In this document: piece by piece, positions 44,765 through 52,557 of the stretch
How positions within the stretch are numbered: the first letter of the stretch is position 1
Layout: each line of letters opens with the position of its first letter
NCBI GenBank assembly: GCA_964434165.1
Contig: CAYSUS010000001.1
Location: forward strand, 122,725-186,724
Direction: 5' to 3'
Source: CAYSUS01 sp964434165
Lineage (GTDB): Bacteria > Planctomycetota > Planctomycetia > Pirellulales > Thermoguttaceae
DNA: 64,000 bases
The notes under the pieces: generated by a model
Databases searched by the model: none
What the model was told of the DNA's origin: nothing
The model's input: the letters and a program-made list of their open reading frames with translations, nothing else
Translations under genes and position numbers: made by a program

Positions 44765-44922
44765 GCGCGCGGTCCGCTTGCGTGCGGGGGGCCGCTCCCT
44801 GACGGTCGCGGTTCGGGTTGCTGCGCCACTTGTTCGGAGCGTCGGCCGGCATTACATTGCCGGTCGCAAGCGCGGCGGCTTGTCCTTCTCCCCCGCTTCG
44901 TCCACACCCGGAGGATCGCGCC

Positions 44923-47043
44923 ATGGCCCACCCCGTCTATCCCCACCTGTTCAGCCCCTTGAGGATCGGCCATTTCGACGTGCCCAACCGCGTGTGCCAC
45001 GTGCCCACCGACATCAGCTCGGCCAACGCCGACGGCTCGATCAACGCCCGGGTGATCACCTACCACGAGGAGATCGCCAAGGGCGGGTGCGGGCTGATCA
45101 TCGTGGGGGCCTCGTCGCCCGACAAGGCCACGGGCCGACCCACCGTGACCTGCGTGTGCGTCGACGAGGACCCGCTCATCCCTGGACTGGCCGAGCTGGC
45201 CGAGGCCATGCACCGCCACGGCGCCCGCTGCGCGGTGCAGATCCAGCACCCGGGGCGCCAGGCCGCCTGGCCCCGCAAGAACCTCATGTCGGCCAGCGAC
45301 CAGTTGATCGACATCCCCGGCTCGGCCGGCCACGAGGTGGTCTATGCCGAGGAGATCCGGCAAGGCAAGTCGATCCGGGCGATGACCATCGAGGAGATCT
45401 ACGACCTGGTGGACAAGTTCGCCGAGGGGGCGTGGCGCGTGCAGCAGGCGGGATTCGACTGCGTGGAGCTCCATGGCGCCCACGGCTATCTCATCGCCCA
45501 GTTCATGAGCCCCTACGTCAACAAGCGCCACGACCGCTTCGGCGGCAGCTTTCTGGGGCGGATGCGATTCGTGCAGGAGATCGTCGCGCGGATCCAGAAG
45601 AAGTGCGGGCGAGACTTCCCCATCGGCGTCCGCTACTCGGGCGTGGAATGGGTCCCCGGCGGGCGCGAGCTGGACGAAACCGTGAAGGTGGCCCAGTTGC
45701 TCCAGGAGCAGGGCGTGGCCTTCGTCGATATCAGCGCGGGCATCTTCGAGGCCCCGGCCGCCGTGATGGACCCGATGTATTACCCCCAGGGGTGGAATAC
45801 CTATACGGCCGAGGAGGTCAAGCGGCACGTCACGATCCCGGTCATCACCAGCCACACGCTCCGCGATCCGGAATACTGCGAGAAGATCCTCGCCGAGGGC
45901 AAGGCCGACCTGGTGGGCCTGTCGCGGCAGATGATCGCCGATCCCTACTGGGCCAACAAGGCGCACGCCGGCAAGCCCGAGGAGATCCGCAAGTGCATCT
46001 CCTGCCTGGTCGGCTGCTGGCAGGAGTCGCTGATGATCAAGCGGCACATGCGGTGCGCGATCAACCCGGCCGTGGGCGACGAGCGGTTCGTCCACCTCCC
46101 GCTCGCCGAACCCCGTATGCGCGTGGCCATCGTCGGCGGCGGCCCCGGCGGCATGGAGGCGGCGCGGGTCGCCACGCTGCGGGGCCATCGCGTGACCCTT
46201 TTCGAGCGGACCGGCGAGCTGGGCGGGGCGATCCTCTACTGCTGCACCGTGCCGGGGAAGCACAAGATGCGGTGGTATGCCGACTGGCTCCGCCACCAGA
46301 TGAAGAAGCTCGACGTCGAGGTTCGCTTCGGGACCGAGCCGGGTCGGGAGGACCTGCGGAGCTTCGATGCCGTGCTTCTGGCGACGGGAGGGCGGATCGC
46401 GCGGCCCGACATTCCGGGCATCGACTGGCCGGTGGTCTGCACCTTCCAGGACGTGCTGCGGTGCAAGATGGATAACTGCGAGTTCTACTTCGACGGCAAG
46501 CGCCCGCCCGTCGAGTGCGGCAAGTCGGTGCTCGTCTGGGGCGATCATTTCGGGGCGGCCGACGCGGCCGAAAAGCTGGCCGCCGAGGGCCGCCGGGTCC
46601 ATGTAGCGACCGAGGCTCCGGAGTTCGCGCCCTGGATGGAGCCCTGCCACCGCGACGTGATGCTCAAGCGGTTCGCCGGCTCCAACGGCGAGGGGCTCAA
46701 AGGCAAGCCGTTCGAGCACCCCGTTACCGTGATCCCCGAGACGACCGTGGTCGAGATCAAGCCCGACGGCGAGGTGCTCTTGCTCGACAGCCGCTTTCGG
46801 AAGTCCTCGCTGAAGGTCGACAACGTGGTGCTGGCCAAGGTCGAGCCCAACGACGGGCTGCACCGGCCGCTCCTGGAAGCCGGCCTGCGCGTGGCCAGAC
46901 TCGGCGACGCGGCCGGGGTGCGCAATCTCCGCGCCGCGGTGACCGAGGGGGCCAATGCGGCCCTGACAATCGACGAGGGACTTTCCATGAACGCCAACCG
47001 GGCGATCGTCGCGCGCCTGCCGACCGAGGTGGCCGGGATCTGA
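44923..47043 (+). CDS. Old-Yellow-Enzyme-type FMN/FAD/4Fe-4S oxidoreductase (2,4-dienoyl-CoA reductase-like)
   Basis: The 706 residues comprise an N-terminal FMN-binding TIM barrel (FSPLRIGHFDVPNRVCHVPT; QIQHPGRQAAWPRKN; VELHGAHGYLIAQFMSPYVN; DLVGLSRQMIADPYW). A [4Fe-4S] motif follows with Cys358, Cys361, Cys365 and Cys378 (KCISCLVGCW through RCAINP). Next come FAD and NAD(P) Rossmann domains (VAIVGGGPGGMEAARVA from about 401; VLVWGDHFGAADAAEKLAAE). This is the three-domain plan of 2,4-dienoyl-CoA reductase and trimethylamine dehydrogenase. The start ATG 44923 has GGAGG upstream. The substrate is not deducible. It has no operon partner. Confidence 0.9.
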   Translation: MAHPVYPHLFSPLRIGHFDVPNRVCHVPTDISSANADGSINARVITYHEEIAKGGCGLIIVGASSPDKATGRPTVTCVCVDEDPLIPGLAELAEAMHRHGARCAVQIQHPGRQAAWPRKNLMSASDQLIDIPGSAGHEVVYAEEIRQGKSIRAMTIEEIYDLVDKFAEGAWRVQQAGFDCVELHGAHGYLIAQFMSPYVNKRHDRFGGSFLGRMRFVQEIVARIQKKCGRDFPIGVRYSGVEWVPGGRELDETVKVAQLLQEQGVAFVDISAGIFEAPAAVMDPMYYPQGWNTYTAEEVKRHVTIPVITSHTLRDPEYCEKILAEGKADLVGLSRQMIADPYWANKAHAGKPEEIRKCISCLVGCWQESLMIKRHMRCAINPAVGDERFVHLPLAEPRMRVAIVGGGPGGMEAARVATLRGHRVTLFERTGELGGAILYCCTVPGKHKMRWYADWLRHQMKKLDVEVRFGTEPGREDLRSFDAVLLATGGRIARPDIPGIDWPVVCTFQDVLRCKMDNCEFYFDGKRPPVECGKSVLVWGDHFGAADAAEKLAAEGRRVHVATEAPEFAPWMEPCHRDVMLKRFAGSNGEGLKGKPFEHPVTVIPETTVVEIKPDGEVLLLDSRFRKSSLKVDNVVLAKVEPNDGLHRPLLEAGLRVARLGDAAGVRNLRAAVTEGANAALTIDEGLSMNANRAIVARLPTEVAGI

Positions 47044-47190
47044 GCGGCCGGGGGACGTGCGAGGCCGGTCTCTTGCGATCCGGGCGTCCGCGTGTCAGCA
47101 TAGGGCCCGAACCCGACGGTCCGCCCACCCCCTACCCGTTCTTGTGTTCCCGTGCAGCGAGGCGCGCTGCTGCCGCAAAGGAGAATCATC

Positions 47191-48543
47191 ATGTATCCCC
47201 CCCTAGTCCTTCGGATCCTGGTTGTCCCCATAGCCGCGTGTCTGGCCGCGCCCGCGGCGCCTGCCGCCGAGCCGATCCTCGCGCCCGTGAAGATCGACGG
47301 CCCCAGGCACGACCCGGCCAATCACAGTTTCTGGTTCGGCCCTTTCTGCGAGTGCTGCTCGGTGGCCGACTTCGACGGCGACGGCGATCTGGACATCGCC
47401 AGCGGGCGCAACTGGTACGAGGCCCCGGAGTGGAAGAAGCACGCCGACTTCCGCGACGGCGCCGAGACCAACGGCCCGGAGACCGACGACAACAGCGAGT
47501 TCACGATGGACGTCAACCGCGACGGCAGGCCCGACGTGGTGGCCTCCGGCTGGATGCGGATGAAGGGCGCCTTCTGGTACGAGAACCCGGGGCCCGAGGG
47601 CCTGAAGTCGGGGGCCAAGTGGAAGGCCGCGCGGATTCACACCGCCCGGAACATGGAAGGTGTGATCCACGGTGACCTCGACGGCGACGGCGACGACGAC
47701 ATCCTCGTCAACCACTGGGCCCCGGTCGAAGGCCAGGGCATGACCTGGCTCGAGCACATCGACAAGGCCCCGTGGCTCCTGGAGCACGTGATCGGCACCG
47801 AGGGCGAGTACCACGGCAACGGGCTGGGCGATGTCAACGGCGACGGGCTGGGCGACATCGTCACGCCCACCGGCTGGTACGAGGCCCCGCCCAAGCCCAC
47901 CGAGGGCAAGTGGACCTTCCACGCCGACTACACGGTCCACCGCATCGGCCAGCCGGACAAGCGGATCGCCGCCTCGCACCCGATGCTCGTCCACGACGTC
48001 AACGGCGACGGGCTGGCCGACATCATCGTGGGGGCGGCCCACGAGTACGGCCTGGCGTGGCTGGAGCAGAAGCGGGGCAGCGACGGTACACGCTCGTTCA
48101 AGACCCACTGGATCGAAACCGACTACGGCCAGTTCCACACGATGGCCCTGGGCGACGTGAACGGCGACGGCTCGGCGGACCTGGTCACCGGCAAGCGGCT
48201 GTTCGCCCACCACGGACGCGACACGAGCTGCTACGATCCGCTGTTCGCCTTCTGGTATGACCTCAAGGACGCCAGATGCACGCGGCACGTGATGTCGTTC
48301 AATCACCTCCAGTGGATCCCGGGCGAGAAGACGACCAGCCCCGCACCGACCGGGGCGATCGCCGTGGGCATGAAGCTCGTGGTCGTCGATCTGGATAAGG
48401 ACGGCGACCAGGACGTCGTGGTCTCGGGCAAGCCAGGCCTCTACGTGTTCTATAACCACGGCACGGCCCCGCGCGACCGCGGTCCCGTGCGCCTGCCGCC
48501 GGAAACGACCTATCCGACCTGGGAGCCGTGGTACAAGCGGTGA
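47191..48543 (+). CDS. Exported VCBS/FG-GAP-repeat propeller protein
   Basis: The 450 residues have a signal peptide (MYPPLVLRILVVPIAACLAA, cleaved near APAAEP). A beta-propeller of integrin-alpha-like repeats follows, each with a calcium-loop-like DxDGDGxxD: ADFDGDGDLDIASGRNWYEA, DVNRDGRPDVVASGW, DLDGDGDDDILVNHW, DVNGDGLGDIVTPTGWYEA, DVNGDGLADIIVGAA, DVNGDGSADLVTGKRL, DLDKDGDQDVVVSGK. A Cys-rich patch CECCSVADF sits in the first blade. The ATG at 47191 has AAAGGAGA upstream. It opens a run of five same-strand genes ending at 53709 that looks like a sugar-derivative utilisation module. Confidence 0.82.
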   Translation: MYPPLVLRILVVPIAACLAAPAAPAAEPILAPVKIDGPRHDPANHSFWFGPFCECCSVADFDGDGDLDIASGRNWYEAPEWKKHADFRDGAETNGPETDDNSEFTMDVNRDGRPDVVASGWMRMKGAFWYENPGPEGLKSGAKWKAARIHTARNMEGVIHGDLDGDGDDDILVNHWAPVEGQGMTWLEHIDKAPWLLEHVIGTEGEYHGNGLGDVNGDGLGDIVTPTGWYEAPPKPTEGKWTFHADYTVHRIGQPDKRIAASHPMLVHDVNGDGLADIIVGAAHEYGLAWLEQKRGSDGTRSFKTHWIETDYGQFHTMALGDVNGDGSADLVTGKRLFAHHGRDTSCYDPLFAFWYDLKDARCTRHVMSFNHLQWIPGEKTTSPAPTGAIAVGMKLVVVDLDKDGDQDVVVSGKPGLYVFYNHGTAPRDRGPVRLPPETTYPTWEPWYKR

Positions 48544-48556
48544 CCCGAAACCACAA

Positions 48557-48569
48557 GACTTCGGAAGTC
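48557..48569. repeat. GACTTCSGRAGTC palindrome, single copy
   Basis: GACTTCGGAAGTC is a perfect palindrome in the 60-base gap between the VCBS gene and the Tat-exported oxidoreductase gene. It belongs to the family found paired at 6486, 53719 and 54280. Confidence 0.7.
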
Positions 48570-48603
48570 CGCCCCCTCCCCCCCGTCGCCCGAAAGGCCC
48601 GCC

Positions 48604-49983
48604 ATGCAATCCCAACACGCTGCCACCAACGCCCCGCTGACCCGCCGCGGCCTCCTCCACGGAGCAGCGGCCGCCGCGGCATCCTTGACCCTCGTTCCGC
48701 GGCGCGTGCTCGGAGGGCCCGGTCAGACGCCGCCCAGCGAGACGCTCCGCCTGGCGGGCGTAGGCGTGGGGGGGGTGGGCTTCGGCCAGCTCCGCTCCTG
48801 CGACAAGGTGGGCTTTCAGATCGACGTCCTCTGCGACGTGGACGACGTCTATGCCAAGAAGGCATTCGACCACTGGCCCCAGGCCCGGCGCTATCGCGAC
48901 TACCGCGAGATGCTCCAGGCCGAAGGGGACAAGATCGACGCCGTCTATTGCGGCACGCCCGACCACACCCACGCCGTGATCGTCATGGAGGCCCTGCGGC
49001 GCAAGAAGCATGTCTGCTGCGTCAAGCCGCTCACGCGGACCGTCCACGAGAGCCGCACCGTGGTCGAGGCCGCGCGCCGGGCGGGCACGGCCACCCAGGT
49101 CACCGCCTCGGCCAACACGAGCGACCGGGCCTGCCGCACCTGCGAGCTGATCTGGGCCGGGGCCATCGGCGACGTCAAAGAAGTCCACATCTGGTCCAAC
49201 CGGCCGCTCTGGCCGCAGGGCATGGATCGCCCGCCGGGCGACGACCCGATCCCCAAGACCCTCGACTGGGACCTGTGGGTCGGCCCGGCACCCATGCGGC
49301 CGTTCAAGAACGTCTGGCCCGACGGGTCGCTGGAGCTCAAGCAGGTGGCCGCCCGGGCGTCCAAAGGGGTGTATCACCCGTGGAACTTCCGCGGCTGGTG
49401 GGACTTTGGGACCGGGGCCCTGGGTGACATGGGCTGCCACCACCTGAACACGCCCTTTCGCGCGCTGAAGCTCAAGTACCCGACCGCCGTGGCCGCCAGC
49501 TCCACGCGGGTATTGCCGGAGACCGCACCGCTGGGTTCGATCGTCACCTACGACTTCCCCGCGCGGGAGGGTATGCCGCCGGTGCGCGTTGTCTGGTACG
49601 ATGGCGGGCTGAAGCCGTCGTACGTCGGCGAGATGGAGGGCCGCAAGATGCCCGGCTCGGGCACCTTGTACGTGGGGACCAAGGGCAAGATGCTCGACGG
49701 GCGTTTGCTGCCGGAAGGCCTGGGCCCGAAGTTCGCCGAGGTGCCCAAGACCCTCGCGCGGCGCTCCGGCACCTGGGGCGAATGGCACGAGGCCTGCCGC
49801 GGCGGCGAGCCGGCGGGCTGCAACTTCGAGTGGGCCGGGCCGTTGACCGAGTTCGTGCTGCTGGGCAACATCGCCCTGCGCACCGGAAAGCCCCTCGCCT
49901 GGCGCGGCGAGGTCATGAAGCTGGCCGACGACACGGCCAATGGGTATTTGGAGGAGCCGTACCGGGAAGGTTGGAGTCTGTAG
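48604..49983 (+). CDS. Tat-exported Gfo/Idh/MocA-family oxidoreductase
   Basis: The 459 residues carry a twin-arginine signal (TRRGLLHGAAAAAASLTLVP) followed by the Rossmann motif LAGVGVGGVGFGQLRSC, VYCGTPDHTHAVIVMEAL, and the NAD(P)-site VCCVKPLTRTVHES, in which Val replaces the usual Glu of EKP. The C-terminal domain contains the Gfo-type GALGDMGCHHLNTPF catalytic-His segment. Exported Gfo/Idh/MocA proteins carry tightly bound cofactor in characterised cases and oxidise or isomerise sugars, alcohols or glycosides. It lies 60 bases after the VCBS protein and before a DUF6807 gene. Confidence 0.9.
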   Translation: MQSQHAATNAPLTRRGLLHGAAAAAASLTLVPRRVLGGPGQTPPSETLRLAGVGVGGVGFGQLRSCDKVGFQIDVLCDVDDVYAKKAFDHWPQARRYRDYREMLQAEGDKIDAVYCGTPDHTHAVIVMEALRRKKHVCCVKPLTRTVHESRTVVEAARRAGTATQVTASANTSDRACRTCELIWAGAIGDVKEVHIWSNRPLWPQGMDRPPGDDPIPKTLDWDLWVGPAPMRPFKNVWPDGSLELKQVAARASKGVYHPWNFRGWWDFGTGALGDMGCHHLNTPFRALKLKYPTAVAASSTRVLPETAPLGSIVTYDFPAREGMPPVRVVWYDGGLKPSYVGEMEGRKMPGSGTLYVGTKGKMLDGRLLPEGLGPKFAEVPKTLARRSGTWGEWHEACRGGEPAGCNFEWAGPLTEFVLLGNIALRTGKPLAWRGEVMKLADDTANGYLEEPYREGWSL

Positions 49984-50021
49984 CAGACCGAATTGCGAAA
50001 TGCGAAGACGGTTACCGAACC

Positions 50022-50175
50022 CCCGGCGGCTTGTCCGCCGGGTGAAGGAGTCTGGGAAGCCAGCCGGTTAGCCCCCAGACTGATTCACCTGCCGGGCAAG
50101 CCGGCAGGGGTCTGGTTCGTCGAGGTGTTCGTTCTGGCTTCCCGGACTCGTTCACCTGCCCCACGATCGGGCAGG
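50022..50175. repeat. Three successive intergenic hairpins
   Basis: CCCGGCGG-CTTGT-CCGCCGGG (50022-50042), CCTGCCGG-GCAAG-CCGGCAGG (50088-50108) and CCTGCCC-CACGATC-GGGCAGG (50155-50175) are perfect stems. The last two share the context TTCACCTGCC...GGCAGGGGTC. TGGGAAGCCAG (50053-50063) is repeated inverted as CTGGCTTCCC (50134-50143). These are REP-like units filling the gap before the DUF6807 gene. Confidence 0.7.
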
Positions 50176-50258
50176 GGTCCTCAGAGAACCACGCCCAACG
50201 AAGCACTGAGCCGACCAACCACGCAGCAGACTTCAAACACGTTCCCAGGAGCTACACC

Positions 50259-51212
50259 ATGATTCGCACTTCCCTTATCCTGTTGTTCGCCACCGCATGT
50301 GCGATGCTCGCCGTGGCCGGTACTGTGATCGCCGACGAGGGCGATGGCAAGTACACGCTTACGCCCGACGAGCACGGCATGGTGCTCAAGACGCCCGACG
50401 GCCGGGTCGTCTTCTCCTACATGACCAGGAAGCCGGCCAAGACGAACCTCACGGCTAACAGCGTCTGCTGCCTGTATCCCGTGAACACGCCCCAGGGAGT
50501 GCGCGCCGTGGACTTCGCGCCCGGCGACCATCGCCACCACCGCGGCGTGTTCCTCGCCTGGCACGCTGCCCAATGCGGCCCCAAGCGGGCCGACTTCTGG
50601 GGCTGGGGCGAGATGGCCCCGACCGACGGCCGCGTGATCCGCAACCGCGAGGTGAAGCTCGCCGAGGCCGACGCCGAGCACGCCCGACTGGCGATCTGTA
50701 GCGATTGGATGGTCGAGGGCAAGACGGCGATCGAAGAGGCCCTCACGATCGACGTGAAGGAAGTGGACGGCCACTTCGTGATCGACATGACGTTCGAGCT
50801 CGCGCCCCAGGTGGACGTGACGCTCGACCGCACGGCCTTCGGGGGTTTCTGCGTCAAGGGCCGCAAGGAGGGCAAGGCCGTATACACCGATCCGGATGGC
50901 GAGGTGAAGCGACCCAACCCGCACCACCTCAAGCCCGAGACCGACTGGCCGGCCAGGGCGTGGTACGACTACACGATCGCTTTGGACGGCGGCAAGACCG
51001 TGGGCGTGGCCGTGATCGACCACCCGAAGAACCCGCCCAGCACTTGGCACAACCTCAAGCCGATCGCCATGATCAACCCGTGCATCGTGGCCCCCGGCGC
51101 GGTCGAGATCAAGAAGGGCCGGCCCCTGGTGCTTCGCTACCGGCTCGCGTTGCACGACGGCCCGGCCGACGGCGAGGCGATCGACAAGCTGGCGGAGGAG
51201 TTCGCCCGGTGA
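50259..51212 (+). CDS. Secreted DUF6807 (PmoA-family) protein
   Basis: The 317 residues begin with a signal peptide (MIRTSLILLFATACAMLAVA, cleaved near VIADEG). The remainder matches the DUF6807/PmoA-type fold common in planctomycetes: VFSYMTRKPAKTNLTANSVC, the His-rich DFAPGDHRHHRGVFLAWHAA with a possible metal site, DFWGWGEMAPTDGRVI, and a C-terminal VAVIDHPKNPPSTWHNLKP. The biochemical activity is not known to me. Genes of this family commonly sit beside Gfo/Idh/MocA oxidoreductases and TIM-barrel sugar isomerases, as here, which suggests a part in carbohydrate catabolism. The ATG has AGGAG ten bases upstream. Confidence 0.85.
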   Translation: MIRTSLILLFATACAMLAVAGTVIADEGDGKYTLTPDEHGMVLKTPDGRVVFSYMTRKPAKTNLTANSVCCLYPVNTPQGVRAVDFAPGDHRHHRGVFLAWHAAQCGPKRADFWGWGEMAPTDGRVIRNREVKLAEADAEHARLAICSDWMVEGKTAIEEALTIDVKEVDGHFVIDMTFELAPQVDVTLDRTAFGGFCVKGRKEGKAVYTDPDGEVKRPNPHHLKPETDWPARAWYDYTIALDGGKTVGVAVIDHPKNPPSTWHNLKPIAMINPCIVAPGAVEIKKGRPLVLRYRLALHDGPADGEAIDKLAEEFAR

Positions 51213-51217
51213 GGACG

Positions 51218-51360
51218 GTAGCAGGCACACTCCGTGTGCCGTCCGCTACCTCGCACAGAGTATCCGTTTCAGACAGCGCGTTCCTTTCGTGTTCATAGTA
51301 AGTGGCGGCCGCAGCCGTTTGGTCCCGACGCGGACGGCACACACTGAGTGTGCCTGCTAC
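51218..51360. repeat. Paired inverted hairpin element (BIME/MITE-like), about 143 bp
   Basis: The left arm 51218-51246 and right arm 51330-51360 are near-perfect inverted copies of each other (GTAGCAGGCACACT ... AGTGTGCCTGCTAC outside, CCGTCCGC/GCGGACGG inside). Each arm is itself a hairpin: GGCACAC-TCC-GTGTGCC and GGCACAC-ACTGA-GTGTGCC. The 83-base centre is AT-richer and has no ORF. The element fills the gap between the DUF6807 stop and the next ribosome-binding site. Confidence 0.8.
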
Positions 51361-51385
51361 AACGTTCTGACTCAGGAGGCCCGTC

Positions 51386-52300
51386 ATGCAGCTCGGATTC
51401 GCTAGTGCCATCCTGCCCGATCTGACTCTGGAGGAAGTGGTCAACTTCGCCGCGGCCGAGGGCTTCGCCTGCGTGGAGCTGATGTGCTGGCCCAAGGGCC
51501 GCGCGGAGCGCCGCTACGCCGGAGTGACCCACATCGACGTCGAGGGCTTCGATCAGACCAAGGCCGACCAGGTCCGCAGCGTGATGCAGGCGGCGGGCGT
51601 CGAGATCAGCGGGCTGGGATACTACCCCAACCCCCTCGCGCCCGACCCCGACGAGGCGGCGACCTGCGTTGAGCACATCAGGAAGGTGATCCGGGCGGCG
51701 GCCCTCCTGAAGGTGGGCGTGGTCAACACGTTCATCGGCCGCGACTGGACCAAACCGGTCGAGGACCACTGGCCCCGCTTCCGCGAGGTGTGGAAGCCGC
51801 TGGTCGCCTTCGCCGAGGAGAGCGGCGTGCGGATCGGCATCGAGAACTGCCCCATGCTGTTCACGGGCGACGAGTGGCCGGGCGGGAAGAATCTGGCCCA
51901 TGCCCCGGCCATCTGGCGGCAGATGTTCGAGGAGATCCCCAGCCCGAGCTTCGGCCTGAACTACGACCCCTCGCACCTGGTCTGGCAGCACATGGACTAC
52001 GCGGCGCCGCTTCTGGAGTTCCGCGATCGGATCTTCCACGTCCACGCCAAGGACGCCAAGGTCGATCGCCGGCGCCTCGACGACGTGGGCATCCTCGCCA
52101 CGCCGCTGAAGTGGCATTCGCCCAAGCTCCCGGGGCTGGGCGACGTGGACTGGGGCCAATTCGTCTCCACGCTCAACGACATCGGCTACCGGGGGCCCGT
52201 GTGCATCGAGGTCGAGGACCGGGCCTTCGAGGACGACCTGGAGAGCCGCAAGACCGCCCTGCGCCTGAGCCGGAGACACCTGGTGCAGTTCTTCGGCTGA
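51386..52300 (+). CDS. Sugar phosphate isomerase/epimerase-like TIM-barrel protein
   Basis: The 304 residues belong to the xylose-isomerase-like/AP-endonuclease-2 TIM-barrel family, which includes inosose dehydratase, hydroxypyruvate isomerase and ketose 3-epimerases. Metal-site and barrel motifs include EEVVNFAAAEGFACVELMCW; GIENCPMLFTGDEWPGG with the second-strand Glu; FGLNYDPSHLVWQHMDY with Asp and His; FHVHAKDAKVDRRRL with the HxKD metal ligand; and CIEVEDRAFEDD with the last Glu. No signal peptide is seen, so it acts in the cytosol. The ATG has AGGAGG upstream. It is paired with the cytosolic Gfo/Idh/MocA gene downstream, a common epimerase-dehydrogenase pairing. Confidence 0.9.
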   Translation: MQLGFASAILPDLTLEEVVNFAAAEGFACVELMCWPKGRAERRYAGVTHIDVEGFDQTKADQVRSVMQAAGVEISGLGYYPNPLAPDPDEAATCVEHIRKVIRAAALLKVGVVNTFIGRDWTKPVEDHWPRFREVWKPLVAFAEESGVRIGIENCPMLFTGDEWPGGKNLAHAPAIWRQMFEEIPSPSFGLNYDPSHLVWQHMDYAAPLLEFRDRIFHVHAKDAKVDRRRLDDVGILATPLKWHSPKLPGLGDVDWGQFVSTLNDIGYRGPVCIEVEDRAFEDDLESRKTALRLSRRHLVQFFG

Positions 52301-52343
52301 CCGTCACGGGGGCGTCGAACGTCCTCCGCACCCGTGAACAGGA

Positions 52344-52500
52344 AATGCGAAGCACGAATATCGAAGTTCGAGACATGCACGAAGGACCGAAATCGGAATG
52401 ACGGAAACCGCCACGGCTTGCATCCGAAGTCTTGGGCATTCGTGCTTCGTGCTTTGAATCTGTTTCGCATTTCGTGCTTCGAGCTTCGGACTTCCCTTTC
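52344..52500. repeat. AT-richer intergenic element with inverted CGAAGCACGAA arms
   Basis: ATGCGAAGCACGAAT (52345-52359) recurs inverted as ATTCGTGCTTCG (52439-52450) and CATTTCGTGCTTCG (52469-52482). Shorter GAAG/CTTC blocks lie between and after. Base composition is lower in GC than the flanks. It fills the gap between the TIM-barrel and Gfo/Idh/MocA genes, has no ORF and is probably a dispersed repeat. Confidence 0.6.
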
Positions 52501-52557
52501 CCATCTTCACCGCGGACCTCAGAACAACCACACAACGCCATTCAACGGAGAACTGCG

